Positions 1 through 8,755 are shown, counted from the stretch's first letter. The stretch is DNA of 64,000 nt from Terrimicrobium sacchariphilum (GCF_001613545.1 NZ_BDCO01000002.1:3472001-3536000); one strand, 5' to 3'. The notes: generated by a model from the letters alone, not told the origin. Numbers and translations: made by a program.

Positions 1-662
1 AATGTAAACGTCTTCTGTGTTCTCAGGTTCGTCAACATGCATACACTCGCCCACTCGGAGGGTCTCCCCATGTTGACCAGCGTCATCGAGAGCTGAAGGG
101 GATCGGATTTCCCGTCCTTGAACCCCAGCTCCGCCTCGGGAATACCTGCCTCTGTGCCACCCGTGATCTGGGTCTGGTCGGAGTGCTTTGACAGGCCTAG
201 ACGATAGCCTCCCATCTCCGGAGATCGCGAAAATGTGACAATGAATGGCACATTATTCATGCCTGCCGGCAGGAACAAGGCCCATCCGAGTCCGATCAGC
301 GCTCCTTTGCCGGTGGCACCGGATTGCTTGAGAAAGAAATTCGCGGTGAATGTCGCAGGCATTCCCTCCGAGATGCGGTCCCGCCCCCCGGCGATCAGCG
401 AATCTGCAAGAAATGCATACGCCAGCGCATGAGTGCCGCCCGTGTTGGGCGTGAGCAGCAAACCGACGCCTGGTTGAATGACGAAGTCTCCATTGGCAGG
501 AGACTGGACGGCCACCTTCCAGCCATTGTTCTTCTCCAGCGACCCCGCGACAAACTCCGACGGCGGCGTCACGAAGTTCACCGGATACGGATCAGCATTG
601 ACTACTCCAGCAAAAACCAGGGCAGACAGTACCGTGCACAGTATGGGGGAGGGATTCGACAT
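1..662 (-). CDS. Secreted protein of unknown function (C-terminus outside window)
   Basis: An open frame runs from an ATG at 662 to the window edge (220 codons, no stop), so the gene is cut at its 3' end. The product begins MSNPSPILCTVLSALVFAG and has a short hydrophobic stretch ending near NADPYP, which fits a Sec signal peptide. The rest is rich in Gly, Thr and beta-prone residues and has no motif I recognise. It starts 19 bases downstream of the stop of the GH1 gene on the same strand, so it is probably co-transcribed with it and acts outside the cytoplasm on the same substrate class. That role is inferred from context only. Confidence 0.6.
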   Translation of the reverse strand, partial: MSNPSPILCTVLSALVFAGVVNADPYPVNFVTPPSEFVAGSLEKNNGWKVAVQSPANGDFVIQPGVGLLLTPNTGGTHALAYAFLADSLIAGGRDRISEGMPATFTANFFLKQSGATGKGALIGLGWALFLPAGMNNVPFIVTFSRSPEMGGYRLGLSKHSDQTQITGGTEAGIPEAELGFKDGKSDPLQLSMTLVNMGRPSEWASVCMLTNLRTQKTFT

Positions 663-681
663 GGGGGGAGATTAGCTCGGG

Positions 682-2133
682 CTATCGTACTCCAGGAAGT
701 AGCGCTGGCTCCGGGGATTCCATGGAAAACTCCGGCAACTCCGTGCGCTCACCATCCCATTTGACATAAAGCGAGTCGCCATTGGTTTCCATCAGTCGCT
801 GGAACCAGTAAGCCGACTCCTTCGGGATACGCTGTTGCGTCGCATAGTCGACATACACGAGGCCAAAGCGATGCTTGTATCCCTCGGCCCACTCAAAGTT
901 ATCGAGGATCGACCAATGGAAATACCCGCGCACATCCACGCCATCCGCCACCGCGCGATCGAGCTGGCGGAGATAGCGATTCAGAAAATCAATGCGCGCG
1001 TGATCACGCACGCGTCCATCGAGATCCACCCAGTCATTGAGCGAAAGGCCGTTCTCTGTCACGACGATCGGGAGCTTGTAGCGCTCAGCCAGGAACTTGG
1101 GCCCCCAATACAGAGACTCAGGAGTGACATTCCAACCAAAGTGGGTGTGCGCTCCGCCCTGCCCCGGCTGCACGATCTCGATGCGACCGTCTTCACCTGC
1201 CCGCACTTTTGTGCTCGAGTAGATATTGCAGCCGTAAAAATCCAGCGGCTGACAGATCGTCTCCATGTCACCCGGGCGGACCGTGGGTGCATTACTGCCA
1301 TAAGCCTTTAAACCCGCCTCGGGGTAATGCCCGAGAACGATCGGATCGGCAAACCAGGTGTTATTCCAGAGATTGTCAGGATACACCTCGGCCATTCCCC
1401 GCATCGCCGCGTCGGCATCCGCCGCGGAGTCCGTGGCTGGATGAAAAATGCAACCCACCGGCGCAAACCCAACGATCGGTTTCCGCTTGGCGCGCTCCCG
1501 GATCACCTGCACGGAACGCCCATGAGCCAGCATGGAGTTGTGCACTGCCAGGAGAACCTCCTTCATTCCCAGTTTCAGCCCAGGAGCATGCTCGCCGGTC
1601 AGATGCCCCATGCCGAGGAAGCACTGTGGCTCGTTCAGCGTCATCCAGTGGGAGACACGATCCGACAGACGGTCGACCACGAGGCGCGTATACTCTTCAA
1701 ACCAGGCTGGACTATCATCATTCAGCCATCCGCCCTGGAGGAACAGCTCATACGGATAGTCCCAGTGAAAAAGTGTCAGCCACGGCTGCAAGCCTGCGTC
1801 GAGCATGCAATCAACCAGGCGATCATAGAAATCCAGACCCTTGGCATTGGGCTGACCCACGCCGGACGGAATGACACGCGGCCAGGAGATGGAAAAGCGA
1901 TAGGCGTCAAAGCCCAGGCTCTGCATCAGCCGGATATCCTCCTCATACCTGTGAAAGTGATCACAGGCCTCCTTCCCCGTTCCCCCGGCCCAGATTCGCC
2001 CCGGTTGCGAAGTCATCATGTCCCAGACGGAAAGGCCTTTTCCCTCCGTATTCCAGGCACCTTCTATCTGGTAGGCGGCAGCAGCAGCTCCCCAAGTAAA
2101 GGAAGCCGGAAAAGAAGAGCGGGATGGGAACAT
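682..2133 (-). CDS. GH1 family beta-glucosidase
   Basis: The 483-residue product is a full-length glycoside hydrolase family 1 enzyme (usual length 440-480) with no signal peptide, so it is probably cytoplasmic. It would hydrolyse terminal beta-linked glucose or galactose from short oligosaccharides by the retaining mechanism. The acid/base glutamate is in the TLNEP motif (E168) and the nucleophile in VVTENG (E360). The glycone-binding pattern is also present: Q in AYQIEGA, H in LFHWD, and the WSILDNFEW block near the C-terminus. It is divergent from a GH1-AraC fusion that is clearly its paralogue. A secreted protein gene follows 19 bases downstream. The substrate cannot be fixed from sequence. 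Confidence 0.93.
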   Translation of the reverse strand: MFPSRSSFPASFTWGAAAAAYQIEGAWNTEGKGLSVWDMMTSQPGRIWAGGTGKEACDHFHRYEEDIRLMQSLGFDAYRFSISWPRVIPSGVGQPNAKGLDFYDRLVDCMLDAGLQPWLTLFHWDYPYELFLQGGWLNDDSPAWFEEYTRLVVDRLSDRVSHWMTLNEPQCFLGMGHLTGEHAPGLKLGMKEVLLAVHNSMLAHGRSVQVIRERAKRKPIVGFAPVGCIFHPATDSAADADAAMRGMAEVYPDNLWNNTWFADPIVLGHYPEAGLKAYGSNAPTVRPGDMETICQPLDFYGCNIYSSTKVRAGEDGRIEIVQPGQGGAHTHFGWNVTPESLYWGPKFLAERYKLPIVVTENGLSLNDWVDLDGRVRDHARIDFLNRYLRQLDRAVADGVDVRGYFHWSILDNFEWAEGYKHRFGLVYVDYATQQRIPKESAYWFQRLMETNGDSLYVKWDGERTELPEFSMESPEPALLPGVR

Positions 2134-2316
2134 GGGAAAAACGATTTAGGTTCGTCCTCAACTTAGCCGGTTTCCCTGCTCTTTATAGGGCTGTTCCTGA
2201 CAATTCTATTGCCATTATCCGACCTCCAGACATGCAGATTGCGCCCACCGGGCCGTTTGTTATCCTCTGGGTGCAGTTTCGCCCGCTGATCACGTACCAT
2301 CCTGGATTCCTCCCCT
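2134..2316. promoter_or_regulatory. Divergent promoter region of GH1 and the GH1-AraC regulator
   Basis: This 183-base spacer separates two divergent starts and should hold both promoters. Two similar direct repeats lie in it: TGCAGATTGCGCCC at 2233-2246 and TGCAGTTTCGCCC at 2272-2284, 39 bases apart. Direct repeats separated by about four helical turns are typical of AraC-family binding half-sites, so these are candidate operators for the adjacent regulator. No convincing -35/-10 pair was assigned. Confidence 0.35.
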
Positions 2317-4083
2317 ATGACTTTTCCCGAGCGTTTTGTGTGGGGCGCCTCCACCTCCGCCTACCAGATAGAAGGTGCCTGGAATACGGAGGGAAAAGGC
2401 CTTTCCATCTGGGACATGTACACTCGCAACGGAGAGCACGTGCGGGATGGCCACTCCGGGCGAGAGGCTTGCGATCATTACCACCGTGGCACGGAAGACA
2501 TCGCGCTCTTTTCGCAAATTGGCATCAACGCCTATCGCTTTTCCATCTCCTGGCCGCGTGTCATTCCCGCCGGGATCGGCTCGGTCAATAGAAAGGGCCT
2601 CGATTTCTACGATCGGCTCGTCGACAACCTTCTCGCCGCAGGCATCACCCCATGGGTGACTCTCTTCCACTGGGATCTCCCGTATGCACTCTTCCTTCAC
2701 GGAGGATGGCTCAGCCCGGACAGTCCTGCGTGGTTCGAGGAGTATGTCACCGCGGTCGTGCGCAGGCTCTCAGATCGCGTGCAGCACTGGGTGACACTCT
2801 CCGACCCCCAATGCTTTATCGGCATGGGCTACGGCACAGGGGAGCACGCCCCCGGGCTGAGGCTGGACCTTCCCGAGATCCTTCTCGCCAGTCATCATGC
2901 CCTGCTCGCACATGGAAAGTCCGTCCAGGCGATCCGCGCCCATGCCCGTACCCCAGCCTCGATCTGCTGGTCGCCTTCAGCCACCATTTTCTATCCCTAT
3001 ACGGACTCTCCAGCTGACACCGAGGCCGCACGTAAAGCGACCTTCTCCGTCTTCCCGGAAGCAATCTGGAACAACACCTGGCTGAGCGATCCCGTAGTGT
3101 TTGGCCGGTATCCCGAGGACGGCCTGCGCGCCTATGGCGCTGCCGTGCCCAAGATTCGCAGCAAGGACATGGAGACCATCCATCAACCCATCGACATCTA
3201 CGGCTGCAACATCTTTCAGGGCACCCCGGTAAAAGCCGGACCCGACGGCCTGCCCATGGCTGCTCCGTTTGCGCCCGGCCACGCAGAGACCGCATGCTCA
3301 TGGAAACAAACTCCCGAGGCGATCTACTGGGGCCTGCGTTTCCTCAACAAACACTATCAATTGCCCGTGGTCATTACGAAGAATGGCATCGCCAGTGCCG
3401 ACAGCCTGAGCCTCGACGGAAAGGTCCACGACGCCGCTCGTGTCGACTTCCTGAACAGCCACCTCCTCCAGGTGCGTCGCGCCCTCCAGGATGGCATCGA
3501 CGTGCGAGGGTATTTCTATTGGTCGGCAATGGACAATTTTGAGTGGCAAAACGGCTATTCCCGTCGCTTCGGTCTTATTTACGTCGACCACAGTACCCAG
3601 CGGCGCAGCCTGAAAGAGTCGGCCATCATGTATCGCTCGGTAATCACCTCAAACGGTGGAGAACTTGACACCTTTCTCCCAGCTAATGACGAGCAAATGC
3701 CCTTTCTCGTGAAGGAGGCCATTCGATACATCCAGGACAACCTCGCAACTCAATTCACCATCCGCGAACTGGCCACCACCCTGCGCTGCCACCCGGATTA
3801 CCTTGGCCGGAAGTTCAAGCAGCATACCGGCGTGGAGCTCGGTCTCTACATCCGACGCGCGCGAGTCGACCAGGCGAGGGAACTACTGAAGGATCACCAC
3901 AAGACCATCGACGATATCGCGGAAGACTGTGGTTTCACCGACAGAATCCACTTTGCCAAGGTCTTTAAGAAGTTGACGGGAGACACCCCAGGCAAATACC
4001 GCCGCATCTTGAATACGCCAGCCACTTCATCACCCCTCTGGGCAAATCTGAAAGCCAAGGACCTTCCCCCTCTACCGGCATAG
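2317..4083 (+). CDS. Transcriptional regulator: catalytically dead GH1 domain fused to AraC-type HTH
   Basis: The 588-residue protein joins two domains. Residues 1 to about 445 are a complete GH1 beta-glucosidase fold, close to the divergent GH1. Residues about 461-570 are an AraC/XylS-type double helix-turn-helix (starting near MPFLVKEAIRYIQ, second HTH near IDDIAEDCGFTDRIHFAKVF). Both catalytic glutamates are lost: TLNEP has become TLSDP (S162, D163), and the nucleophile motif ITENG is ITKNG (K355). Sugar-contact residues Q17, H118, W402, E409 and W410 remain. AraC regulators normally carry a small cupin or other sensor N-terminally. Here a dead enzyme appears to be the sensor, binding a beta-glucoside without cleaving it and controlling the divergent GH1 operon. 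The fusion and substitutions are read directly; the sensing role is inferred. Confidence 0.9.
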   Translation: MTFPERFVWGASTSAYQIEGAWNTEGKGLSIWDMYTRNGEHVRDGHSGREACDHYHRGTEDIALFSQIGINAYRFSISWPRVIPAGIGSVNRKGLDFYDRLVDNLLAAGITPWVTLFHWDLPYALFLHGGWLSPDSPAWFEEYVTAVVRRLSDRVQHWVTLSDPQCFIGMGYGTGEHAPGLRLDLPEILLASHHALLAHGKSVQAIRAHARTPASICWSPSATIFYPYTDSPADTEAARKATFSVFPEAIWNNTWLSDPVVFGRYPEDGLRAYGAAVPKIRSKDMETIHQPIDIYGCNIFQGTPVKAGPDGLPMAAPFAPGHAETACSWKQTPEAIYWGLRFLNKHYQLPVVITKNGIASADSLSLDGKVHDAARVDFLNSHLLQVRRALQDGIDVRGYFYWSAMDNFEWQNGYSRRFGLIYVDHSTQRRSLKESAIMYRSVITSNGGELDTFLPANDEQMPFLVKEAIRYIQDNLATQFTIRELATTLRCHPDYLGRKFKQHTGVELGLYIRRARVDQARELLKDHHKTIDDIAEDCGFTDRIHFAKVFKKLTGDTPGKYRRILNTPATSSPLWANLKAKDLPPLPA

Positions 4084-4151
4084 TCTCACGGAGGTGAGAG
4101 GTTTCGGTCGGCGAAGGCATGGCCCCAAGGCGCGATTTATCGCCAAATGCA

Positions 4152-4177
4152 AAAGGCGCGAGTTGCCTCGCGCCTTT
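4152..4177. terminator. Bidirectional terminator hairpin
   Basis: An 11-bp perfect stem (4152-4162 with 4167-4177) closes a TTGC loop, with A-rich sequence on one side and a T-rich tail on the other. It lies between the convergent GH1-AraC and PEP-CTERM genes and can serve both strands. Confidence 0.8.
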
Positions 4178-4226
4178 CCATTTTGATCACTGACAGCGTC
4201 CCCTCACGCCATTGATCATGAATCCC

Positions 4227-6074
4227 TTAGTCGCGGCGCCGACGGCGAGCGAAGAACGTAACCATCAAACCCGCACCGAGCAGGGCAAAGGTCGTCGGCT
4301 CCGGAACCACCGAAAAGGTCAGGCTCCCGGCATTCAGACCAAAGGTACCAGTGAGTCCGTTGGTCAGATTGGTGTAGGAAAAATCACTCACCGAGAATCC
4401 CGAACTGCTGCCAAAGGTCATGAGCGTATAGGTATTCCCCGCCGCACCGCTGCCAAGGAAGTCAAAGGCAAAGACCGATCCGCTTTGTTTCGTCAGGATG
4501 CCCGATCCGAGCGCGAGGCGATCAGAGGTGGCCGACGAGCCCTGACCCCCGACATTGCTCAGATCAAACTTCATCTGCGCAAACGCACCGCTGGTTTCAC
4601 CATTCCAGCTCAGGTTAGTGGCCGTCAACGTTCCAATACCTCCATCACCCGGAGCAATCGCACCACCTGCAAACACCGTAAAGACGCCCGCCATGGAAGG
4701 CGAGTTACCGCCAAGTGTACCACCACTATTTACCGTAACATTGCTAGTGGACGATTTGGAACCATTGATCAGCATGGTTCCGGCATTGACTATGATGCCA
4801 ACACCGTTGGAACCGGTGATATTTCCATCGAAGACAAGAGTCCCAGTTCCCGCCTTCGTAACATCCCACCCGGAATTACCACTCCACGCGTTTTTGAAAG
4901 TGACCCTCGTATTGTTGTTTACGGTCCAAGTCCTAGCCCCACCAACACTGACGGTACCAGTTCCAGCGAAGGTCAAATTTCCCTTTCCCGTGGTATCTCC
5001 TTCAGTTGCACCGAATCGAAATCCAAAATTACCCGATCCAAAAGCCAAGGTGTTATTTATTGTCCGGGAATTATTATCTGTCGACAAAAGAGCAGAGCCG
5101 CCATTCATCGTCAGCGTGCCGGTCCCCAACCCATTGTTAAGACCAGTGCCTAGCGCTACCGTTCCGGCGCCAATCGTAGTCCCTCCCGTAAAGGTATTAT
5201 TACCATTTAGGACAAGTGTACTTACTCCGCTGGTCTTCGATATTTTTCCAGATCCCGTAATGTTTCCGTTTATCGTAATGACAGATGTCGCCGTATTCGC
5301 AGCATTCAAGGTCGATGATGCCGCTACCAAACTGATATTGTTGTTCCCAATCGCGTTCGTAGTCCAGACGTCCAGGGTACCGCCATTCACGGTCACGCTG
5401 CTGAGCGACGAGTTAGCCCCGGAGAGCGTCAGCGTTCCAGCATTGACCACCACGCTACCCAGCGAAGAGTTGGCTCCGGAGAGCGTCAAAGCACCAGCAT
5501 TAACCACCGCATTCGAGAAGACATTAGTGCCGGCAAGAGTCATCGCTCCAGCACCCACAGTGACAGTTCCCGTGAAGGTATTGTTTCCAGAAAGGGTAAC
5601 CGTTCCGGAACCAGCTTTCGCGAGCCCCTGATTTCCGGCCACTGGAGCCAAGATCGTAGCGGAGGAATTATCCACAGTGATCGTCGGGGTCCCAGCGGAG
5701 GTCTGCAATGTCAATACCTGCGACGCCAGGCGATTCACCGTCCAGGTATTGTAGGCCGTAGGACTCAGCGCGGTATCACCAAAATAGAGATTACCGACGG
5801 TAATATCCTCGGTCAGCGTGACCGTCCGGTTTGCAGTAATGTCGATGGTGTTAAAATACGCGCTGGCACCTGTTCCCGAGGCAACGGTTCCGCCCTGCCA
5901 TGGGTTCCCGTCCTGAGTGTTCCAGTTCCCGTTCCCATTCAATATCCACGTTCCATCCGTCGCCAGAGCCTGGGATGAACCAACAGCAAGAGATCCAATC
6001 AGCGAGAGCGCAGCTATTCCTCGAGAAAGCGCAGAAAATGGTATAGTCATACGACGTGGGGAGGGAGGATTCAT
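4227..6074 (-). CDS. PEP-CTERM surface protein with autotransporter-type beta-strand repeats
   Basis: The 615-residue exported protein has a signal peptide (hydrophobic run near residues 20-37, ending ALATDG). A long Gly/Thr/Asn/Ser-rich body follows, with repeated units such as NAGTLTLSGANSSL and the linker type LAKAGSGTVTLSGNNTFTG, typical of autotransporter-associated beta-strand (PATR) repeats that fold as a beta-helix. The C-terminus is a PEP-CTERM sorting signal: VPEPTTFALLGAGL, a short membrane span, then RRRRR. The family is cleaved and surface-anchored by exosortase. There is no outer-membrane barrel domain. ATG 6050 (MTIPF) is an alternative start. The gene is divergent from the GH16 gene, suggesting a surface role in polysaccharide handling. 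Confidence 0.9.
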   Translation of the reverse strand: MNPPSPRRMTIPFSALSRGIAALSLIGSLAVGSSQALATDGTWILNGNGNWNTQDGNPWQGGTVASGTGASAYFNTIDITANRTVTLTEDITVGNLYFGDTALSPTAYNTWTVNRLASQVLTLQTSAGTPTITVDNSSATILAPVAGNQGLAKAGSGTVTLSGNNTFTGTVTVGAGAMTLAGTNVFSNAVVNAGALTLSGANSSLGSVVVNAGTLTLSGANSSLSSVTVNGGTLDVWTTNAIGNNNISLVAASSTLNAANTATSVITINGNITGSGKISKTSGVSTLVLNGNNTFTGGTTIGAGTVALGTGLNNGLGTGTLTMNGGSALLSTDNNSRTINNTLAFGSGNFGFRFGATEGDTTGKGNLTFAGTGTVSVGGARTWTVNNNTRVTFKNAWSGNSGWDVTKAGTGTLVFDGNITGSNGVGIIVNAGTMLINGSKSSTSNVTVNSGGTLGGNSPSMAGVFTVFAGGAIAPGDGGIGTLTATNLSWNGETSGAFAQMKFDLSNVGGQGSSATSDRLALGSGILTKQSGSVFAFDFLGSGAAGNTYTLMTFGSSSGFSVSDFSYTNLTNGLTGTFGLNAGSLTFSVVPEPTTFALLGAGLMVTFFARRRRRD

Positions 6075-6420
6075 ATGCAGTCACTCTACTCCAAATCCCT
6101 CAACCGCATAGGCTCACATCCGATCCAATATATGCGTTTTTCCGACATTTCCGTTTTCCGATAACCGCCCCCTCTCCGCAGCTTTCAACCGACCAGAGAA
6201 ACGGAGCCAAACCCAGCGCGGATGCCGCTCCCAGGAAATTTTCACAACATACAAAACATGGGTCTTCTAGAGACGCGCGCGCGTTTAAGACATTTTGCGC
6301 ACGCTAAGAAAAAGGTAGAATATTTTCCCTAAGCGGATATTTACCAAATGTGCTATCGGTTATTTCGATAGCAGACCTCACCGCCTTCCCCGCGCGTCGC
6401 GACCGAAGGCATTCAAGACA
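6075..6420. promoter_or_regulatory. Divergent promoter region of PEP-CTERM protein 1 and GH16 gene
   Basis: The 346-base spacer between divergent genes holds no credible ORF. It is locally AT-rich at 6300-6370 and contains a perfect 8-bp inverted repeat at 6351-6373. Both promoters must lie here. Confidence 0.5.
6351..6373. promoter_or_regulatory. Perfect palindrome upstream of GH16 gene (candidate operator)
   Basis: TGCTATCG and CGATAGCA are exact inverted arms around a 7-base spacer. The site is centred about 59 bases upstream of the GH16 start, a position suited to a dimeric regulator or a 5' UTR hairpin. Confidence 0.4.
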
Positions 6421-7872
6421 ATGTTCCGCCCATTCCTTTCAACCCCTATGAAGACTACCCGACGTTTTTCATGCCCTCCGGGAGCGATCCTGCCCGCTCT
6501 CTTCATCGCCATCGGCATCCCGCTTCTCCCTGCCGAAAACATATCCCCCGAGCAGATCCAGGCTCTCCAGACGGATGCAAAAGCCGCCAGCGAAGCAATC
6601 TCCCAGGTGGCTCAAAAGACCGACAATGATGACGTCAAAAAAGACGCCCAAACCGCTGGCGATGCCGTAGGGCGCATCATTGCCGAGCTCGACAAACACG
6701 CCGCCAACGCGACCGCCAGCACAGACATCTATGACGGCGGCAAGAAATACCCGCCGATCGCCAACGTCTCCATCAAGAGCTTCAATGTGCCTACCGGCTC
6801 CACCGAGATCCATGTGCCGGTCACCATGGACAAGCCCAGCGCCAACACGGTGATCGCCTACGTGCGCGTGTTCAACGGCCAGGGAGGCCGAGCCATGCCC
6901 GACGCAACAAAGCCGGTCATTTTCCGACCAGGCGATCAGCTCACGAAGACAGTAAGCTTTGATGTCTCCGGCATGAGCGAGGGAAACAATGTGAAGGCCA
7001 TTCAGCCCTCCGTCCCCGATGGCGCCAATCGCCAGGGCGGTGAAATCCTCATCACGGCGGCAGCCGACGCGACCAACGAACCGATCGAAGACACCAGCCG
7101 CCAGCCGCTCAAGTTTGAGCCTCTCGGGACACTCTCCTACTCCGGCACGGGCGAAACCATACAATATGACGACAAGGGAGGACCAAACACCTTTTCCACC
7201 GCCCTGTCGCATGGCCGCACCCAGGTAGGCAATGGCGAGACCGGCTATTACGGCACGGTCGACATGGGAGGCCTCAGCCGCACCAGCGAGGGGCTCGTCC
7301 TCTCCTCACGCCGTTTGGACAAGCCCATGGAGGTCGGCGCTCCTGCGATGTACTACCCTTTCCTCGCCACGATGCTCTCTGGCCACAAGATGCCGGAGAC
7401 CTGGTTCAAATACGGCAGTGTCGAATGGGTGGTCAAGATGCCCAACCGCAAGGGTTCGTGGCCAGCCCTGTGGCTGGTGCCCACCGGCGGATGGCCCCCG
7501 GAAATCGATGTCTATGAAGGATTTGGCTACAATGGCTCCTGGAAGTTTGATTCCGATCTCTCGACAAACCTCCATGGTGGAAAAAACACCATCCGCACCT
7601 TCACCCGCCCCGCAATGAACATGAAAATGCGCACTTTCGGGCTGGAGGACACCCTTGATAGTGACTTCCACACCTTCGCCGTCACGGTCACGGAGGAATG
7701 GATCACCATGTTCATCGATGGCGTGGAAACCATGCGTTATGCCAATCCATTCAAGGGCCAGACATGGTATCCGCTCACCAATGTCGCCGTAAAAGCAGAC
7801 CCCAAGTCTGATTACTCTGACGGATCAGGCGACATGATCCTGCGAACGCTCAAGGTCTGGCGCGCCGAGTAG
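6421..7872 (+). CDS. Secreted GH16 family glycoside hydrolase
   Basis: The 483-residue protein has an N-terminal signal (hydrophobic run AILPALFIAIGIPLLPA), a low-complexity Ala/Asp-rich helical region up to about residue 100, a beta-rich domain, and a C-terminal concanavalin-like GH16 domain from about residue 220. The catalytic EIDVYE motif (pattern ExDxxE; E361, D363, E366) is intact, preceded by WPALWLVPTGGWPP. GH16 enzymes are retaining endo-acting hydrolases of laminarin, lichenan, agarose, carrageenan and related glycans; the exact target is not clear here. ATG 6448 (MKTTRRFS) is an alternative start that fits a signal peptide better. The gene is divergent from a PEP-CTERM protein and followed by a terminator and pseudopilin cassette 1. 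Confidence 0.88.
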   Translation: MFRPFLSTPMKTTRRFSCPPGAILPALFIAIGIPLLPAENISPEQIQALQTDAKAASEAISQVAQKTDNDDVKKDAQTAGDAVGRIIAELDKHAANATASTDIYDGGKKYPPIANVSIKSFNVPTGSTEIHVPVTMDKPSANTVIAYVRVFNGQGGRAMPDATKPVIFRPGDQLTKTVSFDVSGMSEGNNVKAIQPSVPDGANRQGGEILITAAADATNEPIEDTSRQPLKFEPLGTLSYSGTGETIQYDDKGGPNTFSTALSHGRTQVGNGETGYYGTVDMGGLSRTSEGLVLSSRRLDKPMEVGAPAMYYPFLATMLSGHKMPETWFKYGSVEWVVKMPNRKGSWPALWLVPTGGWPPEIDVYEGFGYNGSWKFDSDLSTNLHGGKNTIRTFTRPAMNMKMRTFGLEDTLDSDFHTFAVTVTEEWITMFIDGVETMRYANPFKGQTWYPLTNVAVKADPKSDYSDGSGDMILRTLKVWRAE

Positions 7873-8264
7873 CTGAATCCCCCTTGTTACCGGGAGTCAA
7901 AAGCTCTCAGAGCCAATATACCGGGCCGTTCTCCACGATCTTTTCGGGGGGAACGGCCTGTTTCATCAGGGAGGAATGGACCTTTGAGCAGGCGTTGCAA
8001 AATCCGCCTGAAGGAGCGATAATTCAGGACGCGCCGATGCAATCTCGCCCCCGGGATCTCCGCACCTCCAAGGAATACCGCATTCTTCCCGCAGCATGGA
8101 AAGTACGTCATACCTCCCATCGCCCGCAAAAAAGTGGCGAATTTCTGATCTTCAGGGGGCAAATGTCTGGAAACCGCATAATTTTAGTCAGATTTCCGCT
8201 AACAGCTTCACCAAAAGCGACCTATTGTTAGCAGTATCACCCCTAACGCGATCTGCCCGACAAT
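7873..8264. other. Intergenic region between GH16 gene and pseudopilin cassette 1
   Basis: The 392-base stretch carries a strong hairpin just after the GH16 stop and a 7-bp inverted repeat (GCTAACA at 8198-8204, TGTTAGC at 8226-8232) about 50 bases before the cassette start. The small open frames in it lack coding character. It probably holds the cassette 1 promoter. Confidence 0.5.
7924..7958 (+). terminator. Hairpin downstream of GH16 gene
   Basis: An 11-bp stem with a single G-U pair (7924-7934 with 7948-7958) closes a 13-base loop and is followed by TGTTTC. It lies 52 bases after the GH16 stop and probably ends that transcript. The T-run is weak. Confidence 0.5.
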
Positions 8265-8744
8265 ATGTTCGCAAAATCCCTCCCCAATTTCTCGAAGTCC
8301 GCCAAGGCATTCAGCCTCATTGAGGTCGTGCTCGCTCTCGGCATCGTTTCGTTTGCCATGATGGCCGTCGTCGGCACCCTGCCGGTCGGCCTCAGGTCGT
8401 CCCAGCAATCCCGCAGCCAGATCGCCGCAGCCAATATCGCCCGCCAGATCCAGGGCGACCTGCAACAGATCTCCTTTCAGAACACCAGCACCGATGCCCT
8501 GACGATCGAGAAGCTGCCTAACAATCCCTTTTACTTCAGTCAGGACGGCACTCGCTCGGAGGAACGCGATGCTTACTATGTCGCCAACTTCACGCTGAAC
8601 CAGGTCACCGCACCGGGTCTCTCCGTGAACTCCTCCAACGCCCGTAGCGTGAAGGTAAGCATTACCTATCCCGCCGGTGTCGCCCAGGCCAATCGCCAGG
8701 AGGTCGTGTACTCGCTCCTGCTGGCGAAGCAAAAGAACGACTAG
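8265..8744 (+). CDS. Pseudopilin, Verru_Chthon cassette protein B-like (GspI-like)
   Basis: The 159-residue protein has a type IV prepilin leader: a basic N-terminus, then KAFSLIEVVLALGIVSFAMM, with cleavage expected before F and the conserved Glu five residues later, followed by the hydrophobic helix. It would be processed by prepilin peptidase and inserted in the inner membrane. The FSLIEVVLALGI pattern and length resemble the minor pseudopilin GspI and the uncharacterised 'Verru_Chthon cassette protein B'. It is first of four tightly packed genes (B-C-D-A; 11-base gap to the next). Its role as one subunit of a pseudopilus tip is inferred from resemblance. Confidence 0.82.
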   Translation: MFAKSLPNFSKSAKAFSLIEVVLALGIVSFAMMAVVGTLPVGLRSSQQSRSQIAAANIARQIQGDLQQISFQNTSTDALTIEKLPNNPFYFSQDGTRSEERDAYYVANFTLNQVTAPGLSVNSSNARSVKVSITYPAGVAQANRQEVVYSLLLAKQKND

Positions 8745-8755
8745 CGCTGAAGCGC

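Noticed and set aside
4212-5631. Long + frames opposite PEP-CTERM 1
   Set aside because: The Pro/Val-rich low-complexity translation is what antisense of Gly/Thr/Asn repeats gives.
4560-5640. Short similar stretches suggesting a tandem DNA repeat or CRISPR-like array
   Set aside because: They encode PATR protein repeats, vary in sequence and length, and lack uniform spacers.
7884-8231. Small 115-codon frame between GH16 and cassette 1
   Set aside because: No ribosome site, no similarity, and it overlaps the hairpin and promoter-like repeats.
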